Source: Clostridiales bacterium Firm_11 (lineage in GTDB: Bacteria > Bacillota > Clostridia > Christensenellales > Aristaeellaceae). Taken from it: a DNA stretch of 64,000 nt. The notes under the pieces were generated by a model. The model was not told the origin of the DNA and ran no database searches. It saw nothing but the letters and a program-made list of their open reading frames with translations. The stretch is from positions 1 through 64,000 of the forward strand of contig LVAQ01000012.1 in the NCBI GenBank assembly GCA_001604105.1, read 5' to 3'. Both the position numbers and the translations under genes were made by a program. Shown one piece after another: positions 8,464-16,166 of the stretch. How positions within the stretch are numbered: the stretch's first letter is position 1; each line of letters begins with the position of its first letter.

Positions 8464-8801
8464 GTTTGCTTTCGGAACTGAATACCCTGCTGGATGCTCT
8501 TCCTATTCCCGTCGAGACGGGCGTTTTCACAGGGAAAGCGCCCGAAACCTATGTGGTCATCACCCCGCTTTCGGACTCGTTTGCCCTGCACGCGGATGAC
8601 CGTCCCGGCGTGGAGGTACAGGAAGCGCGGCTGTCGCTGTTTTCGCAGGCGAACTACCGTCCATTCAAGCAAGCAATCGAGCGGGCGCTGCTGGCCAGCG
8701 CGATCATTATAACCGACAGGCACTATGTTGGGCATGAGGATGATACGGGATACCACCATTACGCCATCGATGTGGCGAAACATTACGTATGGGAGGGATA
8801 A
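8460..8801 (+). CDS. Probable tail terminator / tail-completion protein
   Basis: A 113-residue protein placed between the gp10-like protein and the major tail protein, where tail terminator proteins are normally encoded. Its pattern, with SLLSELNTLLDALPIPVETG and ETYVVITPL at the start and YHHYAIDVAKHYVWEG at the end, fits small phage proteins of this position in Clostridia phages. Function is inferred mainly from position. Confidence 0.65.
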   Translation: MSLLSELNTLLDALPIPVETGVFTGKAPETYVVITPLSDSFALHADDRPGVEVQEARLSLFSQANYRPFKQAIERALLASAIIITDRHYVGHEDDTGYHHYAIDVAKHYVWEG

Positions 8802-8804
8802 ACA

Positions 8805-9401
8805 TTGGCGACGATCGGTCTGGATCGGCTGTATTACGCAAAGATCACCGAAGCCTCGGACGGCGAGGAAACCTACGGCGTGCCCGCTCAATTGGCAAAA
8901 GCCATGAAGGCAGAACTGTCCATCGAACTGGCGGAGGCAGTGCTTTATGCCGACGACGGCGCCGCCGAGGTGATCAAGGACTTCAAATCGGGCACCCTCT
9001 CGCTGGGTGTGGACGATATAGGCGTCGCCGCAGCGCGCGACCTGACCGGCGCGGTGGCGGATGACAACGGCGTGCTCGTCTCCGCAAGCGAAAACGCGGG
9101 TGTGCCTGTGGCTGTTGGGTTTCGCGCGCTCAAGCCGGACGGCAAGTACCGATACTTTTGGCTCTACAAGGTGAAGTTTGGCATCCCCGCCACCAACCTG
9201 CAAACCAAGGGTGAATCGATCACCTTTTCTACGCCTACGATCGAGGGCACGGTGCTCCGGCGCAACAAACTGGACGGTCTGGGCAAGCATCCTTGGAAGG
9301 CCGAAGTGACCGAAGGCGCAGCCGGTGTGGCTACCGCTACGGTCACAGGCTGGTTTGGTCAGGTCTATGAGCCGGTGTACACGGTTCCTGGTGGCGAATA
9401 A
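8805..9401 (+). CDS. Major tail protein (phi13-type)
   Basis: Tube subunit of the non-contractile tail, 198 residues. The opening ATIGLDRLYYAKITE, the GTLSLGVDDIG stretch and YFWLYKVKFGIPATNLQTKG match the phi13 family of siphovirus major tail proteins. The start is TTG at 8805 behind GGGAGG. It lies directly before the tail chaperone gene, as expected. Confidence 0.9.
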   Translation: MATIGLDRLYYAKITEASDGEETYGVPAQLAKAMKAELSIELAEAVLYADDGAAEVIKDFKSGTLSLGVDDIGVAAARDLTGAVADDNGVLVSASENAGVPVAVGFRALKPDGKYRYFWLYKVKFGIPATNLQTKGESITFSTPTIEGTVLRRNKLDGLGKHPWKAEVTEGAAGVATATVTGWFGQVYEPVYTVPGGE

Positions 9402-9425
9402 CATCTCTTTAGGAGGAATTGAGTT

Positions 9426-9812
9426 TTGGATACGGAACGCAGCGCCACCATCGTGATTGGTGGCCAATCCTATGAGCTGATCCTCACCACCCGCGCCACC
9501 AAGGAGATTGCCCGCCGTTATGGCGGGTTGGAAAACCTCGGTGAGAAGCTCATGAAGTCAGAAAACTTCGAGCTGGCCTTGGACGAGGTCGTGTGGCTGC
9601 TCACGCTGCTGGCTAATCAGGCCATTCTGGTGCGCAATCTGAAAAACAAGGAAGCGCCGGAGCCGCTGCTAACGGAAGCAGATGTCGAGCTGCTCACCTC
9701 ACCGCTGGATCTGGCCGCGTACAAGGAAGCAATCACGGAAACCATGTTCCGGGGCACCAAGCGCAATATCGAGAGCGAGGAAGAAAGCTCAAAAAACGTG
9801 GCAGTCGGGTAA
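9426..9812 (+). CDS. Tail assembly chaperone, short form (gpG-like)
   Basis: A 128-residue chaperone that coats the tape measure protein before tail tube assembly and is absent from finished virions. The start is TTG at 9426 behind AGGAGGAATTG. The sequence begins with an ERSATIVIGGQSYELILTTRA strand region and continues with helical, acidic segments, the usual pattern for G-type chaperones. Near its end the codons TCA AAA AAC contain a slippery heptamer that gives the longer G-T form. It precedes the tape measure gene, but three insertions now separate them. Confidence 0.85.
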   Translation: MDTERSATIVIGGQSYELILTTRATKEIARRYGGLENLGEKLMKSENFELALDEVVWLLTLLANQAILVRNLKNKEAPEPLLTEADVELLTSPLDLAAYKEAITETMFRGTKRNIESEEESSKNVAVG

Positions 9813-10000
9813 CGGACGAAGAAGTCTTTACCCGACTTTTTTACTATGCCACGGTACCGATGGGCATGACTGCAGAGGATTTCTGGCTCATGCCCATCGG
9901 GCTGTTCTTCGATTTGTGGTGTTGTCACAAGCAGTTTCTGGGGATCGAGAAGCCGAAGAAGCACTGGACCATTGACGACGTCATTCCCATGGACGTTTGA
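9426..10000 (+). CDS. Tail assembly chaperone G-T fusion made by -1 frameshift
   Basis: The second product of the chaperone gene, 191 residues. Ribosomes slipping back one base at 9791-9797 continue CGT GGC AGT CGG GTA without a stop to TGA at 9998-10000. The added T part reads RLFYYATVPMGMTAEDFWLM, then an FFDLW segment and a basic IEKPKKHWTIDDV end, the usual T-domain composition of siphophages, which links the chaperone to tail tube subunits. It has no ribosome site of its own, which supports frameshift expression. A decayed second copy lies at 10710-10881. Confidence 0.85.
9791..9797 (+). promoter_or_regulatory. -1 programmed frameshift slippery site A AAA AAC
   Basis: Canonical X XXY YYZ heptamer in the correct phase (TCA AAA AAC), 13 bases before the zero-frame stop TAA. 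The -1 frame is open into the T domain. This matches the conserved strategy of lambda-like tail chaperones. Confidence 0.88.
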
Positions 10001-10022
10001 CAAGGTAAATGATCCTTCTATC

Positions 10023-10334
10023 TTACAGCAAGGACAGATATTCCCTTCTTGCGTCTACGATGGCATAGAAAATGACGCGCTTTTGCGTGTTGTCTACCTT
10101 GTGAAATACCAGATAACGGTTGACAATCAAAACCCGATACCCTTGCTTTTTCAGCAGGCTATAGCGAGGTGCGCTTCCGCTTTCCGGGAACGCGCGAAGG
10201 CGCATCATCGCTTCCTCGATTTCAGTCAGACATTTCAGCGCCGCATCGACGTCTCCTGAATCGTTTGCGATGTATTGAATGATGTCATTCAACTGGTCGC
10301 TAAACTTATCTGTTCGCAAAAGCAGATAGCTCAT
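10023..10334 (-). CDS. ParE/RelE-type toxin
   Basis: A 103-residue toxin of the RelE/ParE fold, antisense to the phage operon. Recognisable features are the N-terminal DKFSDQLNDIIQYIA helix pair, LRAFPESGSAPRY, and the C-terminal strands GYRVLIVNRYLVFHKVD and VIFYAIVDARREYLSLL. The LVFHKVD and IVDARR pieces are typical of ParE-like toxins. Whether it cleaves mRNA or poisons gyrase cannot be told from the sequence. Its start overlaps the antitoxin stop as ATGA, so the two are co-translated. It lies 22 bases from the end of the T reading frame. Confidence 0.88.
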   Translation of the reverse strand: MSYLLLRTDKFSDQLNDIIQYIANDSGDVDAALKCLTEIEEAMMRLRAFPESGSAPRYSLLKKQGYRVLIVNRYLVFHKVDNTQKRVIFYAIVDARREYLSLL

Positions 10335-10606
10335 TCCGCTTTCCTCGCCATCAGGCTTTTTCGAATGGAGTCAAAGGTTTCTTCCACCGGTGCGACACGA
10401 CCCTGCGCCATATCTTCTTCCGATTCAGCGAGCATGCGAAGAAGCTCGAGTTCGCTGCGCATCTGCTCATATTCCGCAAGGCCAAGCAGCACGGTATCTC
10501 CCCGTCCGTTGACAGTTATATAGACGGGTTTTCTGGTTTCCCGGCAGGTTTTCGAGATTTCCGCGTAGCGATTGCGCAAATCGGCGGATGGACGAATAAT
10601 ATCCAT
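10331..10606 (-). CDS. Phd/YefM-type antitoxin
   Basis: A 91-residue antitoxin: an N-terminal Phd/YefM DNA-binding fold (IIRPSADLRNRYAEISKTCR, then PVYITVNGRGDTVLLGLAEYE) and a flexible acidic C-terminus that should wrap the toxin. It is the first gene of the pair, the usual order, with AAGGAGG before ATG. A strong promoter lies directly upstream. By analogy with the family the antitoxin should repress its own promoter. Confidence 0.9.
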   Translation of the reverse strand: MDIIRPSADLRNRYAEISKTCRETRKPVYITVNGRGDTVLLGLAEYEQMRSELELLRMLAESEEDMAQGRVAPVEETFDSIRKSLMARKAE

Positions 10607-10629
10607 AGCAACGCCTCCTTTGTAATCAA

Positions 10630-10658
10630 ATTATATCATGGAACGACTATCTAAGCAA
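10630..10658 (-). promoter_or_regulatory. Promoter of the toxin-antitoxin pair
   Basis: On the minus strand: TTGCTT (10658-10653), 17-bp spacer, TATAAT (10635-10630). CGCCTCC at 10608-10614 and GGAGGCG at 10660-10666 flank it as an inverted pair, which may contribute to autoregulation or simply reflect the ribosome site. Confidence 0.7.
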
Positions 10659-10709
10659 CGGAGGCGTCGTGTGACAGATCGTTTATACTCATCTAGGACA
10701 TATTATCAT

Positions 10710-10881
10710 ACCCGACTCTTTTATTATGCCACGTTGCCAATGAGCATGCGCGCAGAGGATTTCTGGCTTATGCCCATATCGGGCTGTTCTTCGATTTATA
10801 GTGATGCCACAAGCAGTTGCTGGGGATAGAGAAGCCAAGCGGAACAGGTCAATTGATGACATTATTCCATACGACATTTGA
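10710..10881 (+). pseudogene. Decayed second copy of the chaperone T reading frame
   Basis: From ACCCGACTCTTTTATTATGCC to the final TGA this stretch follows 9830-10000 nearly base for base. The differences are many point changes, a 2-base insertion in GCCCATATCGGG, and stops such as TAG in TTTATAGTGATGCC. It encodes nothing intact. The toxin-antitoxin pair lies between the two copies, so the pair probably arrived with, or caused, the duplication. Confidence 0.85.
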
Positions 10882-10906
10882 GATATATTAGGTTTTGTGC
10901 TATCCT
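10878..10906 (+). promoter_or_regulatory. Promoter of the small coiled-coil moron
   Basis: TTGAGA (10878-10883), 17-bp spacer, TATCCT (10901-10906) preceded by TGC as an extended -10. The GTGCTAT core is shared with the cyclase promoter at 447-474. Confidence 0.5.
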
Positions 10907-10970
10907 GTACTAGATGCTAGGCTGTATGTGTAGAAAGGACTACATCGATTTGTGAGAGAAGGAAAATGAC

Positions 10971-11204
10971 ATGACAAAAAATCTTACGCCTGAATTAAAA
11001 TCATGCAAAGAGGAGTTTGATTTTCTTAACAAAAAGATCGGAGAGTTGGAATGGGAACTTGCCACAATATTTTATGGGCGGAAGGCCGTCCTTAGATCGG
11101 AAACCGATTTATTAGAAGACCAGCTCGATAGCTATAGAACTAGTATTGGAATATTAGTGGAGAAAGTTAAAAATTTAGTAAGTGAATCGGGTAACTCCAA
11201 ATAG
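10971..11204 (+). CDS. Small coiled-coil protein of unknown function (moron)
   Basis: A 77-residue acidic, helical protein with hydrophobic residues spaced for a coiled coil throughout (LKSCKEEFDFLNKKIGELEW, then LLEDQLDSYRTSIGILVEKV). It has no signal peptide, membrane segment or recognisable domain. The start ATG at 10971 follows AGAAGGAAA. It has its own promoter, its own terminator and a more AT-rich sequence than the structural genes, so it looks like an inserted accessory gene. Its function cannot be inferred. Confidence 0.75.
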   Translation: MTKNLTPELKSCKEEFDFLNKKIGELEWELATIFYGRKAVLRSETDLLEDQLDSYRTSIGILVEKVKNLVSESGNSK

Positions 11205-11265
11205 TATTATTAATTCTATTTTGTCATTGCAATGTGTAATATCTCGTGGGCATAGGTTAATTCCA

Positions 11266-11291
11266 GGGCAATCGAAAGGTTGCTCTTTTTT
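11266..11291 (+). terminator. Rho-independent terminator after the small moron
   Basis: Stem GGGCAA/TTGCTC (11266-11271 with 11280-11285) with loop TCGAAAGG, followed by six T residues. It differs at only two positions from the hairpin after the cyclase gene at 1585-1604. The tape measure ribosome site follows 11 bases later. Confidence 0.75.
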
Positions 11292-11317
11292 CATACCCGC
11301 AATAAGGAGGTGATGGC

Positions 11318-13744
11318 TTGGCTGACAACTTCGGCCTGAAAATCGGGGTAGAAGGCGAACGCGAGTTTAAACAGGCGCTCGCCGACATTAACCAGAGCTT
11401 CAAGGTGCTGGGCAGCGAAATGGCGCTGGCTACGAGCCAGTTTGAGAAAAACGATAAGTCCGTTCAGGCCGTCACCTCCCGTAACGCCGTCCTCAATAAG
11501 GAAATCGAAGCCCAAAAAGAGAAGATCGCTACCCTGAAAGCCGCGCTGAATAACGCGGCTTCTTCTTTTGGCGAAAACGACCGCCGCACTCAGAATTGGC
11601 AGATTCAGCTCAACAAGGCGCAGGCTGAACTCAATGGCATGGAGCGCGAGCTGACGGAATCGGCTGAGGACGCGGACGATCTGGGCGAACAGATAACCGA
11701 TTCGGGGGACAACGCTGAAAAAGCGGGTGGCAAGTTCGAAAAGCTCGGCAGTATCCTAAGCGGCATCGGCAAGGCAATGGGTACCGTAGCCGCCGCTGCC
11801 GGAGCCGCCGCCATCAAGCTCGGCAAGGAAGTCGTGCAGCAGTTTGGCGAGCTGGAACAGAACCTTGGCGGCTCGGAGGCTGTCTTTGGGAAATATGCCG
11901 AATCCATCCAGCGCACGGGCGAGGAAGCGTACAAAAACCTCGGCGTGTCGCAGAGCCAGTATCTCGCTACCGCCAACAAGATGGGCGCGCTGTTTCAGGG
12001 TTCAGGGGTTGAACAGCAGAAAAGCCTCGAACTGACGGAAAAAGCCATGCAGCGCGCCGCCGACATGGCTTCCGTCATGGGTATCGACATGCAGATGGCC
12101 TTGGATTCCGTCGCGGGTGCCGCCAAGGGCAACTTTACCATGATGGACAACCTCGGCGTGTCCATGAATGCCACAACCCTTGAAGCATACGCGCTCGCCA
12201 AAGGTCTGGATTTCACCTGGGCGTCGGCCAGCAACTCTCAAAAAGCTGAACTGGCCATGCAGATGTTCTTTGAAAACACGGAGCAGTATGCGGGCAACTT
12301 CGCACGGGAATCCACGCAGACGATTTCCGGCTCGCTGGGGCTTATGAAGGCGGCGCTTGGTTCCTTTACGGCGGGCCTTGGCAACGCGAACGCCGACATG
12401 ACCAACCTGACGCAGAATCTGGTGGACGCGTTTCAAGCGGTAGTTCAAAATATCGTGCCGGTGCTGGAAAACGTCGTGAGCGCGCTGCCGGTCGCGACAG
12501 GAGCCATCCTTACGGCGATCGGGGATCTGCTACCGATGCTACTGGAAACCGTCACCTCCCTGTTCACACAAGTGTTGGGAACACTCATGAGTCTGCTGCC
12601 CGAACTGATCCCGGCAGCGGTGAGCGCGGTCATGACGATCACAGGCGCGCTGATCGAAAACCTGCCGCTGTTGGTTGCGGCGGCGGTGCAACTGGTGACC
12701 GCGTTGGTGGAGGGCATCGGAGCTGCGTTGCCCACGCTCATCCCTGCTACTGTGACTGCTATCACGACCATTGTGCAGGGATTGCTGGAGCAGCTGCCCC
12801 TCCTGCTGGACGCGGCGCTGGAGCTGATTCTCGGCCTTGCGCAAGGCTTGCTCAATGCCATCCCGCAGCTGATAGAGGCTTTGCCTGCCATCATCGATGC
12901 GCTCGTGAATTTCCTGATTCAGTCCATCCCGCAGATCATTCAGGCAGGCATCCAGCTCTTGACCGCGCTGGTGACGGCGCTGCCGACGATCATCGCGGCC
13001 ATCGTGAAGGCGATTCCGCAGATCATCAACAGCATTATCAATGCGGTGATCACCGCTATCCCACTCATTATCGATGCGGGTATTAAACTGTTGGTCGCGC
13101 TGATTCAGGCGTTGCCGCAGATCATTACGACTGTAGTCACGGCTGTACCCCAGATTGTCGGCGCGCTGACGGGGGCTTTTGTGGGGAACATCGACAAGAT
13201 CATCCTTGCAGGCGTGCAGTTGTTCGTTGCCCTGATCAAGAACCTGCCGACTATCATCATCGAGATCGTGAAAGCAGTGCCGCAGATTATCACGGCTTTG
13301 GTCAACGGCTTTACAAGCTCTATCAGCCAAATTGCCACCGTGGGGGGCAACCTGATCAAGGGGCTGTGGCAGGGCATCTCGGACGCAGGCGCGTGGCTCC
13401 GTGACAAGATTTCTGGTTTCTTTGGCGGCGTAGTCGACAGCATCAAAAACTTCTTTGGCATCCACTCGCCTTCGACGCTGTTTGCCGGACTCGGGCGCAA
13501 TATGGGCGAAGGCATCGGGGTCGGCTTCGAAGAGGCTATGGCCGGGGTGGCCAGAGATATGCAAAATGCCATCCCAACCAGCTTTGACATGAACGCCAGG
13601 GTAAGCGGATATGGCACTAGCGCAGCAACTACAGGCGCCAGCATCACGCAGAATATCTCGGTCGTATCGCCCAAAGCGCTCTCCGAAAAAGAGATCGCGC
13701 GCGAATTCAAGAATTTGTCACGCAAGCTGGCGCTCGAATACTAA
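11318..13744 (+). CDS. Tape measure protein
   Basis: Sets tail length and is ejected with the DNA. The 808 residues comprise an N-terminal DNFGLKIGVEGEREFKQAL motif typical of Clostridia and Bacillus phages, a coiled-coil region to about residue 150, a globular part (NLGGSEAVFGKYAES and following), and a long hydrophobic region of repeated IPQIIxA-type helices (about 375-670). The C-terminus has FFGIHSPSTLFAGLG. The start is TTG at 11318 behind AAGGAGGTGATGGC. By the rule of roughly 0.15 nm of tail per residue, a tail near 120 nm would be expected (inference). Confidence 0.93.
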   Translation: MADNFGLKIGVEGEREFKQALADINQSFKVLGSEMALATSQFEKNDKSVQAVTSRNAVLNKEIEAQKEKIATLKAALNNAASSFGENDRRTQNWQIQLNKAQAELNGMERELTESAEDADDLGEQITDSGDNAEKAGGKFEKLGSILSGIGKAMGTVAAAAGAAAIKLGKEVVQQFGELEQNLGGSEAVFGKYAESIQRTGEEAYKNLGVSQSQYLATANKMGALFQGSGVEQQKSLELTEKAMQRAADMASVMGIDMQMALDSVAGAAKGNFTMMDNLGVSMNATTLEAYALAKGLDFTWASASNSQKAELAMQMFFENTEQYAGNFARESTQTISGSLGLMKAALGSFTAGLGNANADMTNLTQNLVDAFQAVVQNIVPVLENVVSALPVATGAILTAIGDLLPMLLETVTSLFTQVLGTLMSLLPELIPAAVSAVMTITGALIENLPLLVAAAVQLVTALVEGIGAALPTLIPATVTAITTIVQGLLEQLPLLLDAALELILGLAQGLLNAIPQLIEALPAIIDALVNFLIQSIPQIIQAGIQLLTALVTALPTIIAAIVKAIPQIINSIINAVITAIPLIIDAGIKLLVALIQALPQIITTVVTAVPQIVGALTGAFVGNIDKIILAGVQLFVALIKNLPTIIIEIVKAVPQIITALVNGFTSSISQIATVGGNLIKGLWQGISDAGAWLRDKISGFFGGVVDSIKNFFGIHSPSTLFAGLGRNMGEGIGVGFEEAMAGVARDMQNAIPTSFDMNARVSGYGTSAATTGASITQNISVVSPKALSEKEIAREFKNLSRKLALEY

Positions 13745-13756
13745 GGAGGTGCGGCG

Positions 13757-14608
13757 TTGGAGCTAACGTATACGAACGTAAACGGCGAAAGCGTTACCCT
13801 CCGCCAGACGCGCCCGTTCTTCCTGACGCGAGTCGACGGCGTCGGCAAAGTGCGCCAGACCGTGAACACCTTCAAAGCGCCCGAACAGGACGGCGCTTTT
13901 TTCATCTCCTCCGCCATGGACATGCGAAACATAACGCTGGAAGGGTCAGTTATCACGCCTACGATTGCGGAAACCTACGATCAACGTAGGCGTTTCTTGC
14001 GCGTGTTTACCCCCAAGCTGCAAGGAACACTGGTATATCGCAACCGACAGATCGCCTGCGTGGTCGAGGAAGCGGGATTCACCGCGTCCTCCCGCGAGCG
14101 CGCACCGAATTTCTTCATCAGCCTCCTCTGCCCGTCGCCTTTCTTTGAAGCGCTGGAGGAGATACGGGAAGAACTGGCTATGTGGTCACCGCTCCTGCTC
14201 TTTCCGCTTGAGATACCGGGTGTCGGACTGGAATTTGGCATTCGGCAGCCCAGCCAGATCATCACGGTGGACAATATCGGCGACGTCGCCTGCGGATGCC
14301 ACATCATCTTTCGGGCGCTGGGAAGCGTGACCAACCCGGAACTCATGAGCCTTGATACCGGTGATGTGCTTCGCCTGAACACGGTCATGGAGTCTGGTGA
14401 GGAACTCCATGTGTACACACACTTTGCGGGGAAACGGGTGACGCGGGTGTTTGATCAGGCGGAAAGCAACGCCTTTTCGCTGATGGATACCAGCTCTGTA
14501 TTCCTGCAGTTGGAGCCAAGGCGCAATCTGCTTCGTTACAACGCCGCTGAAAACATGGATCTGCTTGAAGTCACCATCCTGTACCGGCCCAAATTTCTGG
14601 GGGTGTAG
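13757..14608 (+). CDS. Distal tail protein (Dit)
   Basis: Forms the ring joining tail tube to baseplate. The 283 residues match the siphovirus tail protein family: a YTNVNGESVTLRQTRPFFLT start, DMRNITLEGSVITP, RRRFLRVFTPKLQGTLVYRN and a C-terminal jelly-roll-like half ending in VTILYRPKFLGV. TTG start at 13757 behind AAGGAGG. It lies between tape measure and Tal genes, the usual order. Confidence 0.87.
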   Translation: MELTYTNVNGESVTLRQTRPFFLTRVDGVGKVRQTVNTFKAPEQDGAFFISSAMDMRNITLEGSVITPTIAETYDQRRRFLRVFTPKLQGTLVYRNRQIACVVEEAGFTASSRERAPNFFISLLCPSPFFEALEEIREELAMWSPLLLFPLEIPGVGLEFGIRQPSQIITVDNIGDVACGCHIIFRALGSVTNPELMSLDTGDVLRLNTVMESGEELHVYTHFAGKRVTRVFDQAESNAFSLMDTSSVFLQLEPRRNLLRYNAAENMDLLEVTILYRPKFLGV

Positions 14609-14609
14609 C

Positions 14610-15647
14610 GTGGAGCTATATGTGTATGGGAACACACGACAACTGGTCGGCGTTGTGGAATCCTTTGAATACCTGCGTTGGGCACGGCGGTATTCCCAAT
14701 GCGGATCCTTTGAACTGAAGGCCATTGCTACCCCGGACAATATTACTCTTTTGGTTTTGGGTAATCTGCTCTGGAAAAGCGACGATGAGGAAGTCGGGAT
14801 CATTGAACATCTGGAAATGAACCAGGCAGACAATGAAACGATCACGGTCAGCGGGCGGTTTGCGACCAGCTTTTTAGCGAGGCGCATTATCTGGGGTACG
14901 GAAACGCTCAGCGGGGACTTGTCCGCATGCGCTTTGCAGCTCATCAACAATCACCTGATTGTGCCCAGCGACACCAATCGTCAGATTACCGGGATTGCGT
15001 TCGCATCACCTGCCCTTGGCGTAACGGTCAACACGCAAGTATCCTACAAAAACCTCATGGATACGATCACTGGACTTTGCGATGCATCCGACAGAGGCAT
15101 CAAGACGGTGTTTGACCCCTCAACTGGACACTTAACGGTCACTCTCTATGTCGGCGCGGTTTCGCAGGCTGTCTTCTCCCGCGAGTACGAAAACCTGACA
15201 ACGCAGATCTATACACAGAGCGCCGCGGACTACGCAAACACAGCGCTCATTGGTGGGGAGGGCGAGGGCGCTTCGCGCGTATTGATATCCATAGCGGAAA
15301 CCGCCGGAGAAGCACGAAGGGAAGTTTTTGTCGATGCGAAAGACCTGCGGCAGGAGGATTTCGGCGCGGGATACCCTGCTGCGCTCCTGTATCGCGGGCA
15401 AAACAAGCTGTCGGAGCTTGCAATGGCACATTCCTTTGACGCGGAGATTAACCCACACGGAAACCTGCGCTACAAAGTCGACTTCGACTTGGGGCAAGCG
15501 GTCACCGTGCTCTCGAAGAAATGGGGCGTCACATTGGCTGCACGCATCACGGAGATCGAAGAGAGCTACGACGCGAGCGGACAGACGCTAAACATTGTGT
15601 TCGGTAAAGGGGCGCTATCCCTTCTCCATAAACTGAAAGGCGGTTGA
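14610..15647 (+). CDS. Tail-associated protein (Tal, Gp37-like)
   Basis: A 345-residue tail tip protein of the ReqiPepy6 Gp37-like family. It begins MELYVYGNTRQLVGVVESFE with the YLRWARRYSQCGSFEL motif, and continues with RFATSFLARRII and an LGQAVTVLSKKWGVTLAARI segment near the C-terminus. GTG at 14610 starts two bases after the Dit stop. These proteins form the tail hub. No added lytic domain is seen here. Confidence 0.83.
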   Translation: MELYVYGNTRQLVGVVESFEYLRWARRYSQCGSFELKAIATPDNITLLVLGNLLWKSDDEEVGIIEHLEMNQADNETITVSGRFATSFLARRIIWGTETLSGDLSACALQLINNHLIVPSDTNRQITGIAFASPALGVTVNTQVSYKNLMDTITGLCDASDRGIKTVFDPSTGHLTVTLYVGAVSQAVFSREYENLTTQIYTQSAADYANTALIGGEGEGASRVLISIAETAGEARREVFVDAKDLRQEDFGAGYPAALLYRGQNKLSELAMAHSFDAEINPHGNLRYKVDFDLGQAVTVLSKKWGVTLAARITEIEESYDASGQTLNIVFGKGALSLLHKLKGG

Positions 15648-15651
15648 GATC

Positions 15652-16155
15652 ATGGAAAAGAGCGGGTTTTTCAATTCTTCCGGCAGCGACCGGGTCTACA
15701 GCGCTACGGACTTCGCCGCCTACTTCGGCAAACTGGTCAGCAACGGGATCTTCTACGCTTCTGGCACCAACTTGCAGGTCATGCTGGGCAGCGGGATGAC
15801 GGTCAGCATCGCGGCGGGCAGCGCGTGGATCAACGGGTATTCGTATGAAAACACGGATGCGCTGACACTCAATCTCGCCACGGCCAGCGGTGTGAACCCG
15901 CGCATCGACCGGGTCGTTGTGCGCTTTTGCGCCGTGGAGCGCAGGATCCATCTGGCGGTGTTGACAGGCACACCGGCGGAGATTCCGGCGGCGCCTGTGC
16001 TAACCCGAAGCAATGATACCTATGAACTTGGGATTGCGGACATTGTGGTACCGAAAGGTTCTGTTGCTGTTACGGCGCTTAACATTACGGATACGCGTCT
16101 GAACACGGCGCTTTGCGGGTTGGTCAACTCGCTGGTGACCGCCGTGTATGAGTAA
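15652..16155 (+). CDS. Baseplate / minor tail protein
   Basis: A 167-residue beta-rich protein between the tail hub and the fibre. The opening ESGFFNSSGSDRVYSATDFA, followed by the YFGKLVSNGIF stretch, then AGSAWINGYSYENTDALTL and IDRVVVRFCAVERRIHLAVL, is a recurrent pattern of baseplate proteins that anchor receptor-binding modules in Firmicutes phages. The exact role is inferred from position. Confidence 0.7.
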   Translation: MEKSGFFNSSGSDRVYSATDFAAYFGKLVSNGIFYASGTNLQVMLGSGMTVSIAAGSAWINGYSYENTDALTLNLATASGVNPRIDRVVVRFCAVERRIHLAVLTGTPAEIPAAPVLTRSNDTYELGIADIVVPKGSVAVTALNITDTRLNTALCGLVNSLVTAVYE

Positions 16156-16166
16156 GAGGTGATCGG

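Noticed and set aside
12539-13564. Minus-strand open frame of 341 codons within the tape measure gene
   Set aside because: A shadow of the repetitive hydrophobic helices of the tape measure protein, giving a biased Arg/Asp/Gln/His composition.
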